The position numbers and the translations under genes were made by a program. From Clostridiales bacterium UBA8960 (GTDB lineage: Bacteria > Bacillota > Clostridia > Peptostreptococcales > Acidaminobacteraceae), in NCBI GenBank assembly GCA_003482695.1, contig DMYC01000042.1, positions 1 through 6,732 on the forward strand: a stretch of 6,732 nt of DNA. The letters run 5' to 3'. Position 1 is the stretch's first letter, and every line of letters starts with the position of its first letter. The notes below the pieces were generated by a model, which was not told where the DNA came from, searched no databases, and saw only the letters and a program-made list of their open reading frames with translations. Positions 1 to 5,533 of the stretch are shown here, one piece after another.

Positions 1-378
1 AATCGCGCACCTAAAGATAAGATCAAAGCTCTGGAGTCACTTGGCGCTGAAGTTCTCATCTTGCCCGAATTAAATGGTCAAGTGGATTTATCAGAGATGG
101 TCGCTTGCTTAGGCAAGCACTCGATCGACAGTGTACTTGTGGAAGGTGGGGCTGAACTGAATTATGCCCTTTTAAGAATGGGATTGATCGATAAAGTTGT
201 CAGTTTCATCGCACCTAAGCTCATCGGAGGAAGAAATGCAAAAACACCTGTTGGCGGCGAGGGCATACCGGTGATGAACGATGCAATCAAATTGACCTCT
301 CTCTCCGTCTCGATGATAGGTTGCGATGTCATGATAGAAGGTTATATAGATAAGGAGGCATCATGTTTACCGGATTAG
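1..378 (+). CDS. ribD: Riboflavin biosynthesis protein RibD, C-terminal reductase domain (5' truncated by window)
   Basis: The reading frame is open from base 1, so this is the last 125 residues of a longer protein. In RibD the N-terminal half deaminates the pyrimidine made from GTP, and the C-terminal half reduces the ribosyl side chain with NADPH. Only the reductase half is visible. Its marker is the VLVEGGAELN stretch (visible residues about 45-54), followed by a LIDKVVSFIAPKLIGG segment (about 62-77), both typical of the RibD/dihydrofolate-reductase-like fold. The deaminase domain with its zinc ligands would lie upstream, as would any FMN riboswitch controlling the operon. The stop codon (376-378) lies inside the next gene, giving a 16-base overlap with ribE in another frame. 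Identification rests on the motif plus the unambiguous rib genes downstream; I am confident. Confidence 0.93.
   Translation, partial: NRAPKDKIKALESLGAEVLILPELNGQVDLSEMVACLGKHSIDSVLVEGGAELNYALLRMGLIDKVVSFIAPKLIGGRNAKTPVGGEGIPVMNDAIKLTSLSVSMIGCDVMIEGYIDKEASCLPD
352..358 (+). promoter_or_regulatory. Ribosome binding site of ribE, inside ribD
   Basis: AAGGAGG lies 4 bases before the ATG at 363. It sits within the last codons of ribD, so ribosomes finishing ribD pass over the ribE start region. This favours coupled translation of the two genes. Confidence 0.85.
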
Positions 379-1025
379 TTGAAGAACTAGGTTCAATTAT
401 AAGCGTATCGAAAGGTTCAAAATCATCTGTCTTAACGATAAAAGCGGCAAAAGTGCTGGAAGATGTTAAGATTGGTGACAGCATCAGTACAAATGGCGTT
501 TGCCTGACTGTGACGCACTTTACTAAAGATGCATTTACAGTTGATGTCATGCCTGAAACGATAGAACGAAGCAATTTGAAATTTGTGAGACCTGGAAGCA
601 TCGTCAACCTTGAGCGGGCACTTCGAATCGGAGACCGTCTCGGCGGACATTTGGTCTCTGGACACATCGATGGTCTTGGAACAGTCGTCTCCATAGAAAA
701 AGACGACAATGCCGTCTGGTATACGCTTTCGGCGTCACCGACGATACTGAAATACATCATTGAAAAGGGGTCCGTCGCACTTGATGGCATCAGCTTGACT
801 GTTGCATCTGCCGATTTTCAGCAGTTCAAAGTCTCGATTATTCCTCATACACATGCTGTAACCACGCTTGCACAAAGGCGTGTGGGTGACCAAATCAACG
901 TTGAGTGCGATGCCTTTGGCAAGTATGTGGAACGCATATCCGCATTTAGTAGTACCGAACAGGAATCAACCAAGAAACAATCAAAAATTGACATCGATTT
1001 TTTAAAAAATAACGGATTCTATTAA
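363..1025 (+). CDS. ribE: Riboflavin synthase, alpha subunit
   Basis: A 220-residue cytosolic enzyme that converts two molecules of 6,7-dimethyl-8-ribityllumazine into riboflavin and the pyrimidine that RibH reuses. It shows the expected internal duplication of two lumazine-binding barrels. Repeat 1 (about 1-97) begins with the invariant MFTGLVEE and has GVCLTV at 45-50. Repeat 2 (about 98-190) starts at the [11 protein letters not shown] junction (94-104) and has DGISLTV at 141-147. A helical tail after about 192 ends in [10 protein letters not shown], matching the usual trimerisation helix and length of the family. The start is fixed by the MFTG motif and the AAGGAGG site. The gene overlaps ribD by 16 bases and is followed 20 bases later by the ribBA start. 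It is also called ribC or ribB in some organisms. Confidence 0.97.
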   Translation: MFTGLVEELGSIISVSKGSKSSVLTIKAAKVLEDVKIGDSISTNGVCLTVTHFTKDAFTVDVMPETIERSNLKFVRPGSIVNLERALRIGDRLGGHLVSGHIDGLGTVVSIEKDDNAVWYTLSASPTILKYIIEKGSVALDGISLTVASADFQQFKVSIIPHTHAVTTLAQRRVGDQINVECDAFGKYVERISAFSSTEQESTKKQSKIDIDFLKNNGFY

Positions 1026-1034
1026 AAATGATTC

Positions 1035-1040
1035 AGGAGG
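1035..1040 (+). promoter_or_regulatory. Ribosome binding site that fixes the ribBA start
   Basis: AGGAGG lies 5 bases before the ATG at 1046. An in-frame ATG at 1028 has no such site and would place this AGGAGG inside the coding region, so 1046 is the better start. Confidence 0.85.
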
Positions 1041-1045
1041 GCATT

Positions 1046-2242
1046 ATGATTTTCAATACAATTCAAGAAGCGATTGAAGATATCAGACAAGGAAAAATGG
1101 TCGTTGTCGTCGACGACGAAGATCGTGAAAACGAAGGCGATTTGTTAATGGCTGCAGATGCGATAACGACTGAAGCGGTAAACTTTATGGCGATGCATGG
1201 CCGTGGTCTCATTTGCGTGCCAATGACAAAATCACGCCTAGACGCACTTCAAATCGGCCAAATGGTGGTGAACAACACAGATCCTAAGGAAACGGCTTTC
1301 ACCGTCTCTGTGGATGTCGTAACATGTACAACTGGCATTTCAGCACAAGAACGTGCTGAGACGATTAAGAAGTTGGTGGATCCAGAGGCAAAATCCAGTG
1401 ACTTCAGCAAACCAGGTCATATTTTCCCACTGAAAGCCAAAGAAGGTGGTGTCCTCGTCAGAGCCGGTCACACTGAAGCGGCAGTGGATCTCGCAAGAAT
1501 GGCTGGTTTCTCAGAAGCGGGTGTAATCTGCGAGATTATGAATGAAGACGGCTCAATGTCTAGAGTTCCCGAACTGACGAAGTTTGCAAAGAAGCACAAT
1601 TTGAAATTCATCACAATCGCCGATTTGATTGCATACCGTAGAAAAAGCGAAATACTTGTAGAGAAAGCGGCTGAATCTGACTTGCCAACCATCCACGGCG
1701 CTTTTAAAATGGTAGGTTTCAACAACCTACTGACAGGTGAGCACCATGTCGCACTCGTAAAAGGCAATGTCGAAGATGGTGAACCCATCCTAGTCAGAGT
1801 CCATTCAGAGTGTTTAACAGGTGATGCATTTGGCTCTTTAAGATGTGACTGTGGCGATCAACTTGCAAGTGCGATGGAAGCCATCGAAGCAGAAGGTCGT
1901 GGTATTTTGCTCTATATGCGACAAGAAGGCAGAGGAATTGGACTAATCAATAAGATTAAAGCTTATCATCTACAAGACCACGGGATGGACACTGTTGAGG
2001 CAAATGTCGCTTTAGGATTCCCGGAAGATATGAGAGATTACGGCATTGGTGCTCAGATTTTGTATCTGCTGGGTGCAAAAAAATTGAAGTTGATGACCAA
2101 TAACCCTAAGAAACTCAGTGGTCTTGAAGGTTATGGCATAGATATTGTGGAGCGCGTCGAAATTCAGATGAACCACAATGAAAAGAATGAACATTATCTT
2201 AAGACAAAACAGGAAAAAATGGGTCACTTATTAAAATTTTAA
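1046..2242 (+). CDS. ribBA: Bifunctional 3,4-dihydroxy-2-butanone 4-phosphate synthase / GTP cyclohydrolase II
   Basis: A 398-residue fusion enzyme that makes both precursors of riboflavin. The N-terminal domain (about 1-200) turns ribulose 5-phosphate into dihydroxybutanone phosphate. It carries the acidic [11 protein letters not shown] loop (23-33), GHIFPL with His125, GHTEA with His142 and the CEIMNEDG segment (162-169). The C-terminal domain (about 205-376) opens GTP. It has the zinc ligands Cys256, Cys267 and Cys269 in [18 protein letters not shown], the RQEGRGIGL loop (292-300) and TNNPKK (351-356). All recognisable catalytic residues of both halves are present, so both activities are expected. 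The length is normal for Firmicutes RibBA. It lies between ribE and ribH with short gaps, in the same transcription unit. The start is chosen from the AGGAGG site; the protein would be six residues longer from the upstream ATG. Confidence 0.97.
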   Translation: MIFNTIQEAIEDIRQGKMVVVVDDEDRENEGDLLMAADAITTEAVNFMAMHGRGLICVPMTKSRLDALQIGQMVVNNTDPKETAFTVSVDVVTCTTGISAQERAETIKKLVDPEAKSSDFSKPGHIFPLKAKEGGVLVRAGHTEAAVDLARMAGFSEAGVICEIMNEDGSMSRVPELTKFAKKHNLKFITIADLIAYRRKSEILVEKAAESDLPTIHGAFKMVGFNNLLTGEHHVALVKGNVEDGEPILVRVHSECLTGDAFGSLRCDCGDQLASAMEAIEAEGRGILLYMRQEGRGIGLINKIKAYHLQDHGMDTVEANVALGFPEDMRDYGIGAQILYLLGAKKLKLMTNNPKKLSGLEGYGIDIVERVEIQMNHNEKNEHYLKTKQEKMGHLLKF

Positions 2243-2264
2243 ATAAAACATTAGGAGGCAGTTT

Positions 2265-2726
2265 ATGAGAGTATTAGAAGGCAATTTGATTTCGGAAAAT
2301 CAAAAATTTGGAATTATAGTAGGTCGTTTCAATGAATTTGTTGGTTCAAAATTATTAGGTGGTGCACTTGATGCACTTAAGCGTCATGGCGCAAGTGAAG
2401 ACAATATCGAAATCGCTTGGGTTCCAGGTGCATTTGAGATTCCATTAATCGCAAAAAAAATGGCAAAATCCAACAAATATGATGCCGTTATTTGTCTAGG
2501 TGCAGTAATCAGAGGCGCAACACCACATTTCGATTACGTATCAAGCGAAGTCACAAAAGGGGTTGCTCATGTCTCTCTTGAAACTGAGATTCCTGTAATA
2601 TTTGGTGTTTTAACGGTTGATTCAATCGAGCAAGCCATCGAGCGTGCGGGCACGAAAGCGGGTAACAAAGGATTTGAAGCCGCAGTGACTGCGATCGAAA
2701 TGGCGAACTTGCTCAAAGTCCTTTAA
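2265..2726 (+). CDS. ribH: 6,7-dimethyl-8-ribityllumazine synthase
   Basis: A 153-residue enzyme that condenses the ribitylamino-pyrimidine from the GTP branch with dihydroxybutanone phosphate from RibBA to form lumazine, the substrate of RibE. Visible signatures are the substrate-binding RFNEF (21-25), WVPGAFEIP (52-60), [14 protein letters not shown] (79-92) with the catalytic His88, FGVLT (113-117) and [11 protein letters not shown] (126-136) with the phosphate-binding Arg127. In the family these proteins assemble into 60-subunit or pentameric shells, often around riboflavin synthase; which form applies here cannot be read from the sequence. A TTAGGAGG site (2251-2258) sits 6 bases before the ATG. 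The stop is followed after 2 bases by the HAD gene. Confidence 0.97.
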   Translation: MRVLEGNLISENQKFGIIVGRFNEFVGSKLLGGALDALKRHGASEDNIEIAWVPGAFEIPLIAKKMAKSNKYDAVICLGAVIRGATPHFDYVSSEVTKGVAHVSLETEIPVIFGVLTVDSIEQAIERAGTKAGNKGFEAAVTAIEMANLLKVL

Positions 2727-2728
2727 TC

Positions 2729-3382
2729 ATGGAATCCTATTATAAAACGCTGTTTTTCGATTTTGACGGCACGATTCACGACAGCATACACGTTTACTAT
2801 CCTGCATTTATAAAAGCCTATTCGTATTTGGCTCTTAACGGTTTAGTTGAGCCAAGGGACTTTACCAAGAAAGAGGTTTCAAAGTGGCTTGGATATAACA
2901 GTGTAGAGATGTGGAAGGCATTTTTGCCAGATTGCCCACCCTTTCATCAAGAGGAAGCGCGGACGATAATCGGCAAAGAAATGCAATTGAGGCTAGAAAA
3001 TGGTGACGGGGTTTTGTACGATGGTGCGATTGAAACACTTAAGTATTTAAAAGACAAGGGCTATACACTCGTTTTCTTGAGCAATTGCGGTGAAGTCACC
3101 ATGCAAACAGCGGCTAAAGTCTTTCATTTGGACCAATATTTTGACAGGTTTGAATGTTCTGCGCAACACGGACAAATGCCTAAATGGAAAATACTAAAGC
3201 ACATGCTTTTTGATTTTGAACGTGAAATGGCCATAATTGGGGATCGATTTCACGATATGGAAGCTGGCTTTTTAAACGACATTACAACGATTGGCTGCAG
3301 TTACGGCTACGGACACATCGATGAGCTGCATCAGGCAAACAAAATCATAACATCTATTTCACAGCTAAAATCAATATTTTAA
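2729..3382 (+). CDS. HAD-superfamily phosphatase, candidate riboflavin-pathway phosphatase
   Basis: A 217-residue cytosolic hydrolase of the haloacid dehalogenase superfamily, resembling the phosphoglycolate-phosphatase group. All four HAD motifs are visible: FFDFDGTIHDS (9-19) with nucleophile Asp11 and acid/base Asp13; FLSNC (116-120) with Ser118; a basic motif III at PKWK (Lys152 or Lys154); and IIGDRFHDMEAG (169-180) with Asp172 and Asp176 for magnesium. Residues about 17-95 form a helical cap of the C1 type. It starts 2 bases after the ribH stop and has no clear ribosome binding site, unlike every other gene in the operon, so translation probably depends on coupling to ribH. The position suggests it removes phosphate from the 5-amino-6-ribitylamino-uracil phosphate intermediate, or acts on FMN. 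Both are inference: HAD substrates are not readable from motifs. Hydrolase identity is firm; substrate is open. Confidence 0.88.
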   Translation: MESYYKTLFFDFDGTIHDSIHVYYPAFIKAYSYLALNGLVEPRDFTKKEVSKWLGYNSVEMWKAFLPDCPPFHQEEARTIIGKEMQLRLENGDGVLYDGAIETLKYLKDKGYTLVFLSNCGEVTMQTAAKVFHLDQYFDRFECSAQHGQMPKWKILKHMLFDFEREMAIIGDRFHDMEAGFLNDITTIGCSYGYGHIDELHQANKIITSISQLKSIF

Positions 3383-3391
3383 CAGAATGAA

Positions 3392-3437
3392 AAAAATCCT
3401 GAGTTCGATGTGCAATCATCGTAAACTCAGGATTTTT
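3392..3437. terminator. Bidirectional intrinsic terminator between convergent genes
   Basis: A 14-bp perfect stem pairs 3392-3405 with 3424-3437. An additional 5-bp stem (3406-3410 with 3417-3421) lies inside it above a 2-base bulge (3422-3423), leaving a 6-base loop. The outer arms end in A and T runs: on the + strand the hairpin finishes in five T, and read on the - strand it finishes in seven T (3390-3396). It can therefore end both the rib/HAD operon and the convergent cheY-like gene, whose stop codon (3438-3440) abuts it. Confidence 0.85.
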
Positions 3438-3806
3438 CTATCTCTTAAGGTGCTCACCATATCGACTTAAAATAAACAAAACTTTATCCGCCTTAAAAGG
3501 CTTTGTGACAAAATCATAAGCCCCTTCTAAAATCGAATCTCTGATGAGCCATTGTTGTCCCATGGCTGAACACATGATTACAACCGCCTTAGGATCAATT
3601 TGTCTTATGCCCTTAAGCGAATCAAAACCAGATAGAACAGGCATTGTGATGTCCATGAACACGACATCCGGCCTAAGCTCATCGTACAAATCGATGCCCA
3701 TTTGCCCATCTGACGCTTCACCCACCACAACATGCCCTGCTTCTGTCACAATCGTTTTTATGTAATGTCGCATATATTTCGAATCATCAACCAAAAGTAC
3801 CTTCAT
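3438..3806 (-). CDS. Stand-alone CheY-like response regulator receiver
   Basis: A 122-residue protein that is a single receiver domain with no output domain. The acidic pair is Asp7-Asp8 (VLLVDDS), the phospho-acceptor is Asp52 (FMDITMP), the switch Ser80 lies in VIMCSAMGQQ, and Lys102 lies in the TKPF turn. Residue 99 is Phe, an aromatic at the place of the CheY switch tyrosine. The CSAMGQQ stretch is typical of CheY in Thermotoga and Clostridia, so binding to the flagellar switch is a reasonable guess. However, no cheA or other che gene adjoins it, and it could serve another histidine kinase. The start is the ATG before KVLLVDD, as in other CheY proteins; an in-frame TTG five codons upstream (3821) is possible but less likely. 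Neither start has a strong ribosome binding site. Confidence 0.9.
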   Translation of the reverse strand: MKVLLVDDSKYMRHYIKTIVTEAGHVVVGEASDGQMGIDLYDELRPDVVFMDITMPVLSGFDSLKGIRQIDPKAVVIMCSAMGQQWLIRDSILEGAYDFVTKPFKADKVLFILSRYGEHLKR

Positions 3807-3828
3807 CTTATCACATCCCAATTCTTCT

Positions 3829-3857
3829 TTGAAATTCGCTTATGGCCGTGTCATAAT
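3829..3857 (+). promoter_or_regulatory. Predicted sigma-A promoter of the NUDIX gene
   Basis: TTGAAA (3829-3834), a 17-base spacer and CATAAT (3852-3857). A TG at 3849-3850 makes an extended -10. Transcription would begin about 25-30 bases before the NUDIX ATG. Confidence 0.6.
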
Positions 3858-3871
3858 ATAATTATATCACA
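3849..3871. repeat. Imperfect inverted repeat over both -10 boxes, possible operator
   Basis: TGTCA (3849-3853) and TCACA (3867-3871) form arms with one mismatch around 13 bases that include the AT palindrome at 3856-3867. The spacing and TGTGA-like arms are compatible with a dimeric regulator site. AT-rich promoter DNA gives such symmetry easily, so this is tentative. Confidence 0.3.
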
Positions 3872-3881
3872 CGAATGTTAA
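3853..3881 (-). promoter_or_regulatory. Predicted sigma-A promoter of the cheY-like gene
   Basis: Read on the - strand: TTAACA (3881-3876), a 17-base spacer and TATTAT (3858-3853). Its -10 box is offset by one base from that of the opposing promoter, and its -35 overlaps the NUDIX ribosome binding site (3880-3886). Confidence 0.6.
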
Positions 3882-3891
3882 GGAGACCATT

Positions 3892-4458
3892 ATGACCTAT
3901 ATAGAAGACATATTGTGCTATAAACCCACTTCCCTTCAAGAAGAGAACGACAAAAGAATCATACTTGAATTTATCGATGCGTATGAACACAATATCCTAA
4001 CGAGAAAAAATGAGATTGCACACTTGACCAGTTCAGGATTGATCCTCAACAACAAACGAACTAAAATGTTGATGATCCATCACAACATCTATCAAACCTG
4101 GACATGGACGGGTGGTCATGCGGATGGCGATACGGACATGCTCTATGTCGCGCTGAAAGAAGCAAAAGAAGAAACGGGTGTTGACAATATTAAGGCACTG
4201 ACTTCCGACATCGCTTCCATAGATATCATACCCGTGTATGGCCACATGAAAAACGGCAACTTTATATCTTCACACCTCCATTTGAACATCTCATACCTAC
4301 TAATTGCAGATGAAAATGATCCCACATGCATCAACGTGAACGAAACCTCTGATGTGCGCTGGGTAGAAATAGACCAAATTCAAGAGCACTCAAATGAACC
4401 TTACTTAATTGAAATATATCAAAAAATGATCAGAAAAGCACAAACACAAAAAAAATAA
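3892..4458 (+). CDS. NUDIX hydrolase
   Basis: A 188-residue cytosolic protein of the NUDIX superfamily, which hydrolyses nucleoside diphosphates linked to another group. The NUDIX box spans residues 75-97 (from G75 to EETGV). It keeps the metal-binding Glu90, Glu93 and Glu94 and the final Gly96-Val97. However, Thr81 replaces the early Glu, and Lys89 replaces the usual Arg of REUXEEXGU. The WTWTGGHADGD segment (70-80) before the box and the N-terminal arm with HLTSSG (44-49) recall a NUDIX subgroup common in Clostridia, so the changes are probably family features rather than decay. The AAGGAGA site (3880-3886) lies 5 bases before the ATG. It is divergent from the cheY-like gene and convergent with the hemerythrin gene, so it appears to be monocistronic. 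The substrate cannot be told from the sequence. Confidence 0.9.
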   Translation: MTYIEDILCYKPTSLQEENDKRIILEFIDAYEHNILTRKNEIAHLTSSGLILNNKRTKMLMIHHNIYQTWTWTGGHADGDTDMLYVALKEAKEETGVDNIKALTSDIASIDIIPVYGHMKNGNFISSHLHLNISYLLIADENDPTCINVNETSDVRWVEIDQIQEHSNEPYLIEIYQKMIRKAQTQKK

Positions 4459-4480
4459 GGGCTTCCAAACGAAGCCCTTA
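4448..4480 (-). terminator. Intrinsic terminator of the hemerythrin unit, overlapping the NUDIX 3' end
   Basis: A perfect 10-bp stem (4456-4465 with 4471-4480) with a 5-base loop. On the - strand it is followed at once by eight T (complement of 4448-4455), making a strong terminator 15 bases after the hemerythrin stop. On the + strand no T run follows, so it should stop NUDIX transcription poorly. The NUDIX stop codon (4456-4458) is part of the stem. Confidence 0.85.
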
Positions 4481-4495
4481 CATAATCTCACACCT

Positions 4496-4912
4496 TTATT
4501 CTATGCCATTTTGAATCATCATATCGCGGTATAAAAAGTCAGAACCACTAATGTGTTTAAATACCCAGGTGATTAGAAATTTGAGGATTTTCTTGCCATA
4601 GGTCACTTGATCCTCGTCCACAGCTCGTAAATCCAGTTTCTCGATTTCATCTATCAATTGCTTGTGTTCTGCTTTATGTGCCTCTTTATTGACATAATTC
4701 AGCTTATCAAACAACTTCTCCTCATATCCGAAATGCTTTACTGTATATTCAGTGAGCTCGCTTATGATCAATACCATATCATCGTAGATGTCATCTCCTT
4801 CAACTGCACTTGTCAGAAGCTCAGAAAGCCTACTTGTAATCTCTATAAGTTTTTTGTGCTGCTCATCGATCGATTTAATACCCAGTTCATAATGTGATTC
4901 CCATACGATCAT
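4496..4912 (-). CDS. Bacteriohemerythrin, single domain
   Basis: A 138-residue four-helix-bundle protein that binds oxygen at a non-haem di-iron centre. All seven expected ligands are visible: His19 (DEQHKKL), His60 and Glu64 (HFGYEE), His79 and His83 (HKAEH), His120 and Asp125 (HISGSD). The opening IVWESHYELGIKSIDEQH is the standard N-terminus of the family. No transmembrane or signalling domain is attached, so it should be soluble. In anaerobes and microaerophiles such proteins are linked to oxygen scavenging, storage or sensing; the role here is inferred. The ATG at 4912 is chosen because GGAGGG (4920-4925) lies 7 bases upstream; an ATG at 4918 and a GTG at 4927 are too close to or overlap that site. 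It starts 36 bases after the membrane protein's stop, probably in the same transcript. Confidence 0.95.
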   Translation of the reverse strand: MIVWESHYELGIKSIDEQHKKLIEITSRLSELLTSAVEGDDIYDDMVLIISELTEYTVKHFGYEEKLFDKLNYVNKEAHKAEHKQLIDEIEKLDLRAVDEDQVTYGKKILKFLITWVFKHISGSDFLYRDMMIQNGIE

Positions 4913-4919
4913 CGTCATT

Positions 4920-4925
4920 CCCTCC
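4920..4925 (-). promoter_or_regulatory. Ribosome binding site that fixes the hemerythrin start
   Basis: GGAGGG read on the - strand, 7 bases before the ATG at 4912. The upstream in-frame GTG at 4927 overlaps it, and the ATG at 4918 is only one base away. Confidence 0.75.
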
Positions 4926-4948
4926 ACGCTTTAGTACTCAAGTCAAAA

Positions 4949-5392
4949 TCAAAGTGAAATTTTAGAACCTTTAATAACGGCGATGCCATATAGAAATAAA
5001 AAAGCCGCCAAATCCGTCATAAAAGGCCATGCCAAGACTGTTGATAGAGCACCCACCATGGCATACAACAAAGTTGCAAATGAAAACACTCTTAAATAAC
5101 CATGTGCGAAAATATTTCTTCGTTTACTGCCAGCGACTTTTGCGCGTTCATAGCTGATGCCATAGATAAAATAGATGCGTTCCGTCTTTAAGATGACATA
5201 GAACAGCAACCAGATCATGAACGCCGCAAGCAACAAGTGAATCTTAATCATCTCCGATTTGTCAGAAACCGCGCCTATTAAACTCGTAAGCGTTCCAAAT
5301 CCTATCATGACTGAGACTAGTCCAACCAGCCAAAGATAAAGACCCTTATAAGATTTTTCGCTATATGTTTCCACTATTTTTGCTTTAGCCAT
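4949..5392 (-). CDS. Small four-helix membrane protein of unknown function
   Basis: A 147-residue protein I do not recognise. Four hydrophobic segments are visible at about 18-41, 49-68, 101-121 and 123-141. The N-terminus (KAK...EKSYK) and the loop at 69-101 (with SYERAK and GSKRR) are positively charged, so the positive-inside rule puts both ends and the central loop in the cytoplasm. There is no signal peptide, no enzyme motif and no conserved histidine or cysteine cluster that would suggest haem or metal binding. AGGGGG (- strand, 5397-5402) lies 4 bases before the ATG. It precedes the hemerythrin gene by 36 bases on the same strand with no terminator between, so the two are probably co-transcribed. 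A partner role in handling oxygen or redox stress is a guess from position. Coding status is supported by its length, start site and ordered membrane topology. Confidence 0.8.
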   Translation of the reverse strand: MAKAKIVETYSEKSYKGLYLWLVGLVSVMIGFGTLTSLIGAVSDKSEMIKIHLLLAAFMIWLLFYVILKTERIYFIYGISYERAKVAGSKRRNIFAHGYLRVFSFATLLYAMVGALSTVLAWPFMTDLAAFLFLYGIAVIKGSKISL

Positions 5393-5422
5393 TTTTCCCC
5401 CTAAACAGTCAATCTATTTTCT

Positions 5423-5451
5423 ATTCTAACTTCTACTCGCTATTTTTACAA
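5423..5451 (-). promoter_or_regulatory. Predicted sigma-A promoter of the membrane protein-hemerythrin unit
   Basis: Read on the - strand: TTGTAA (5451-5446), a 17-base spacer and TAGAAT (5428-5423). This would give a leader of about 25 bases before the ATG at 5392. Confidence 0.5.
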
Positions 5452-5495
5452 TATCTTAATGTGTAAAATATGTATGGTTAAATATCCTTGTAAAA

Positions 5496-5504
5496 TGTTA
5501 TATT
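5496..5504 (+). promoter_or_regulatory. Possible extended -10 of the chemoreceptor gene
   Basis: TGT followed by TATATT (5499-5504), 30 bases before the ATG at 5534. No convincing -35 is visible upstream (TGGTTA at 5475-5480 is weak), and I see no sigma-28 style motif, which is often expected for motility genes. Confidence 0.35.
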
Positions 5505-5533
5505 ATATGTAGATTTATTTTTAGGAGGGTTCT

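Noticed and set aside
329..790. Opposite-strand open frames inside ribE, ribBA, NUDIX and hemerythrin
   Set aside because: They lie wholly under genes with clear family motifs, have no recognisable domain, and follow codon structure of the sense genes.
1028..1045. In-frame ATG giving a RibBA protein six residues longer
   Set aside because: It has no ribosome binding site and would place the clear AGGAGG site inside the gene; the ATG at 1046 also gives the usual family N-terminus.
3807..3821. TTG start giving a five-residue extension of the CheY-like protein
   Set aside because: CheY proteins normally begin just before the first beta strand (MKVLLVDD), and the TTG has only a purine run directly against it. 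It cannot be fully excluded.
4456..4480. Hairpin as the terminator of the NUDIX gene
   Set aside because: No T run follows it on the + strand; the T run is on the - strand, so it belongs to the hemerythrin unit.
4913..4927. GTG or first ATG as hemerythrin start
   Set aside because: The GTG overlaps the GGAGGG site and the first ATG is one base from it; the second ATG has proper spacing and the family-typical start.
5461..5533. Sigma-28 motility promoter or riboswitch before the chemoreceptor
   Set aside because: No TAAA with a correctly spaced GCCGATAA-like box, and no stable conserved aptamer-like folding is visible in this short AT-rich stretch.
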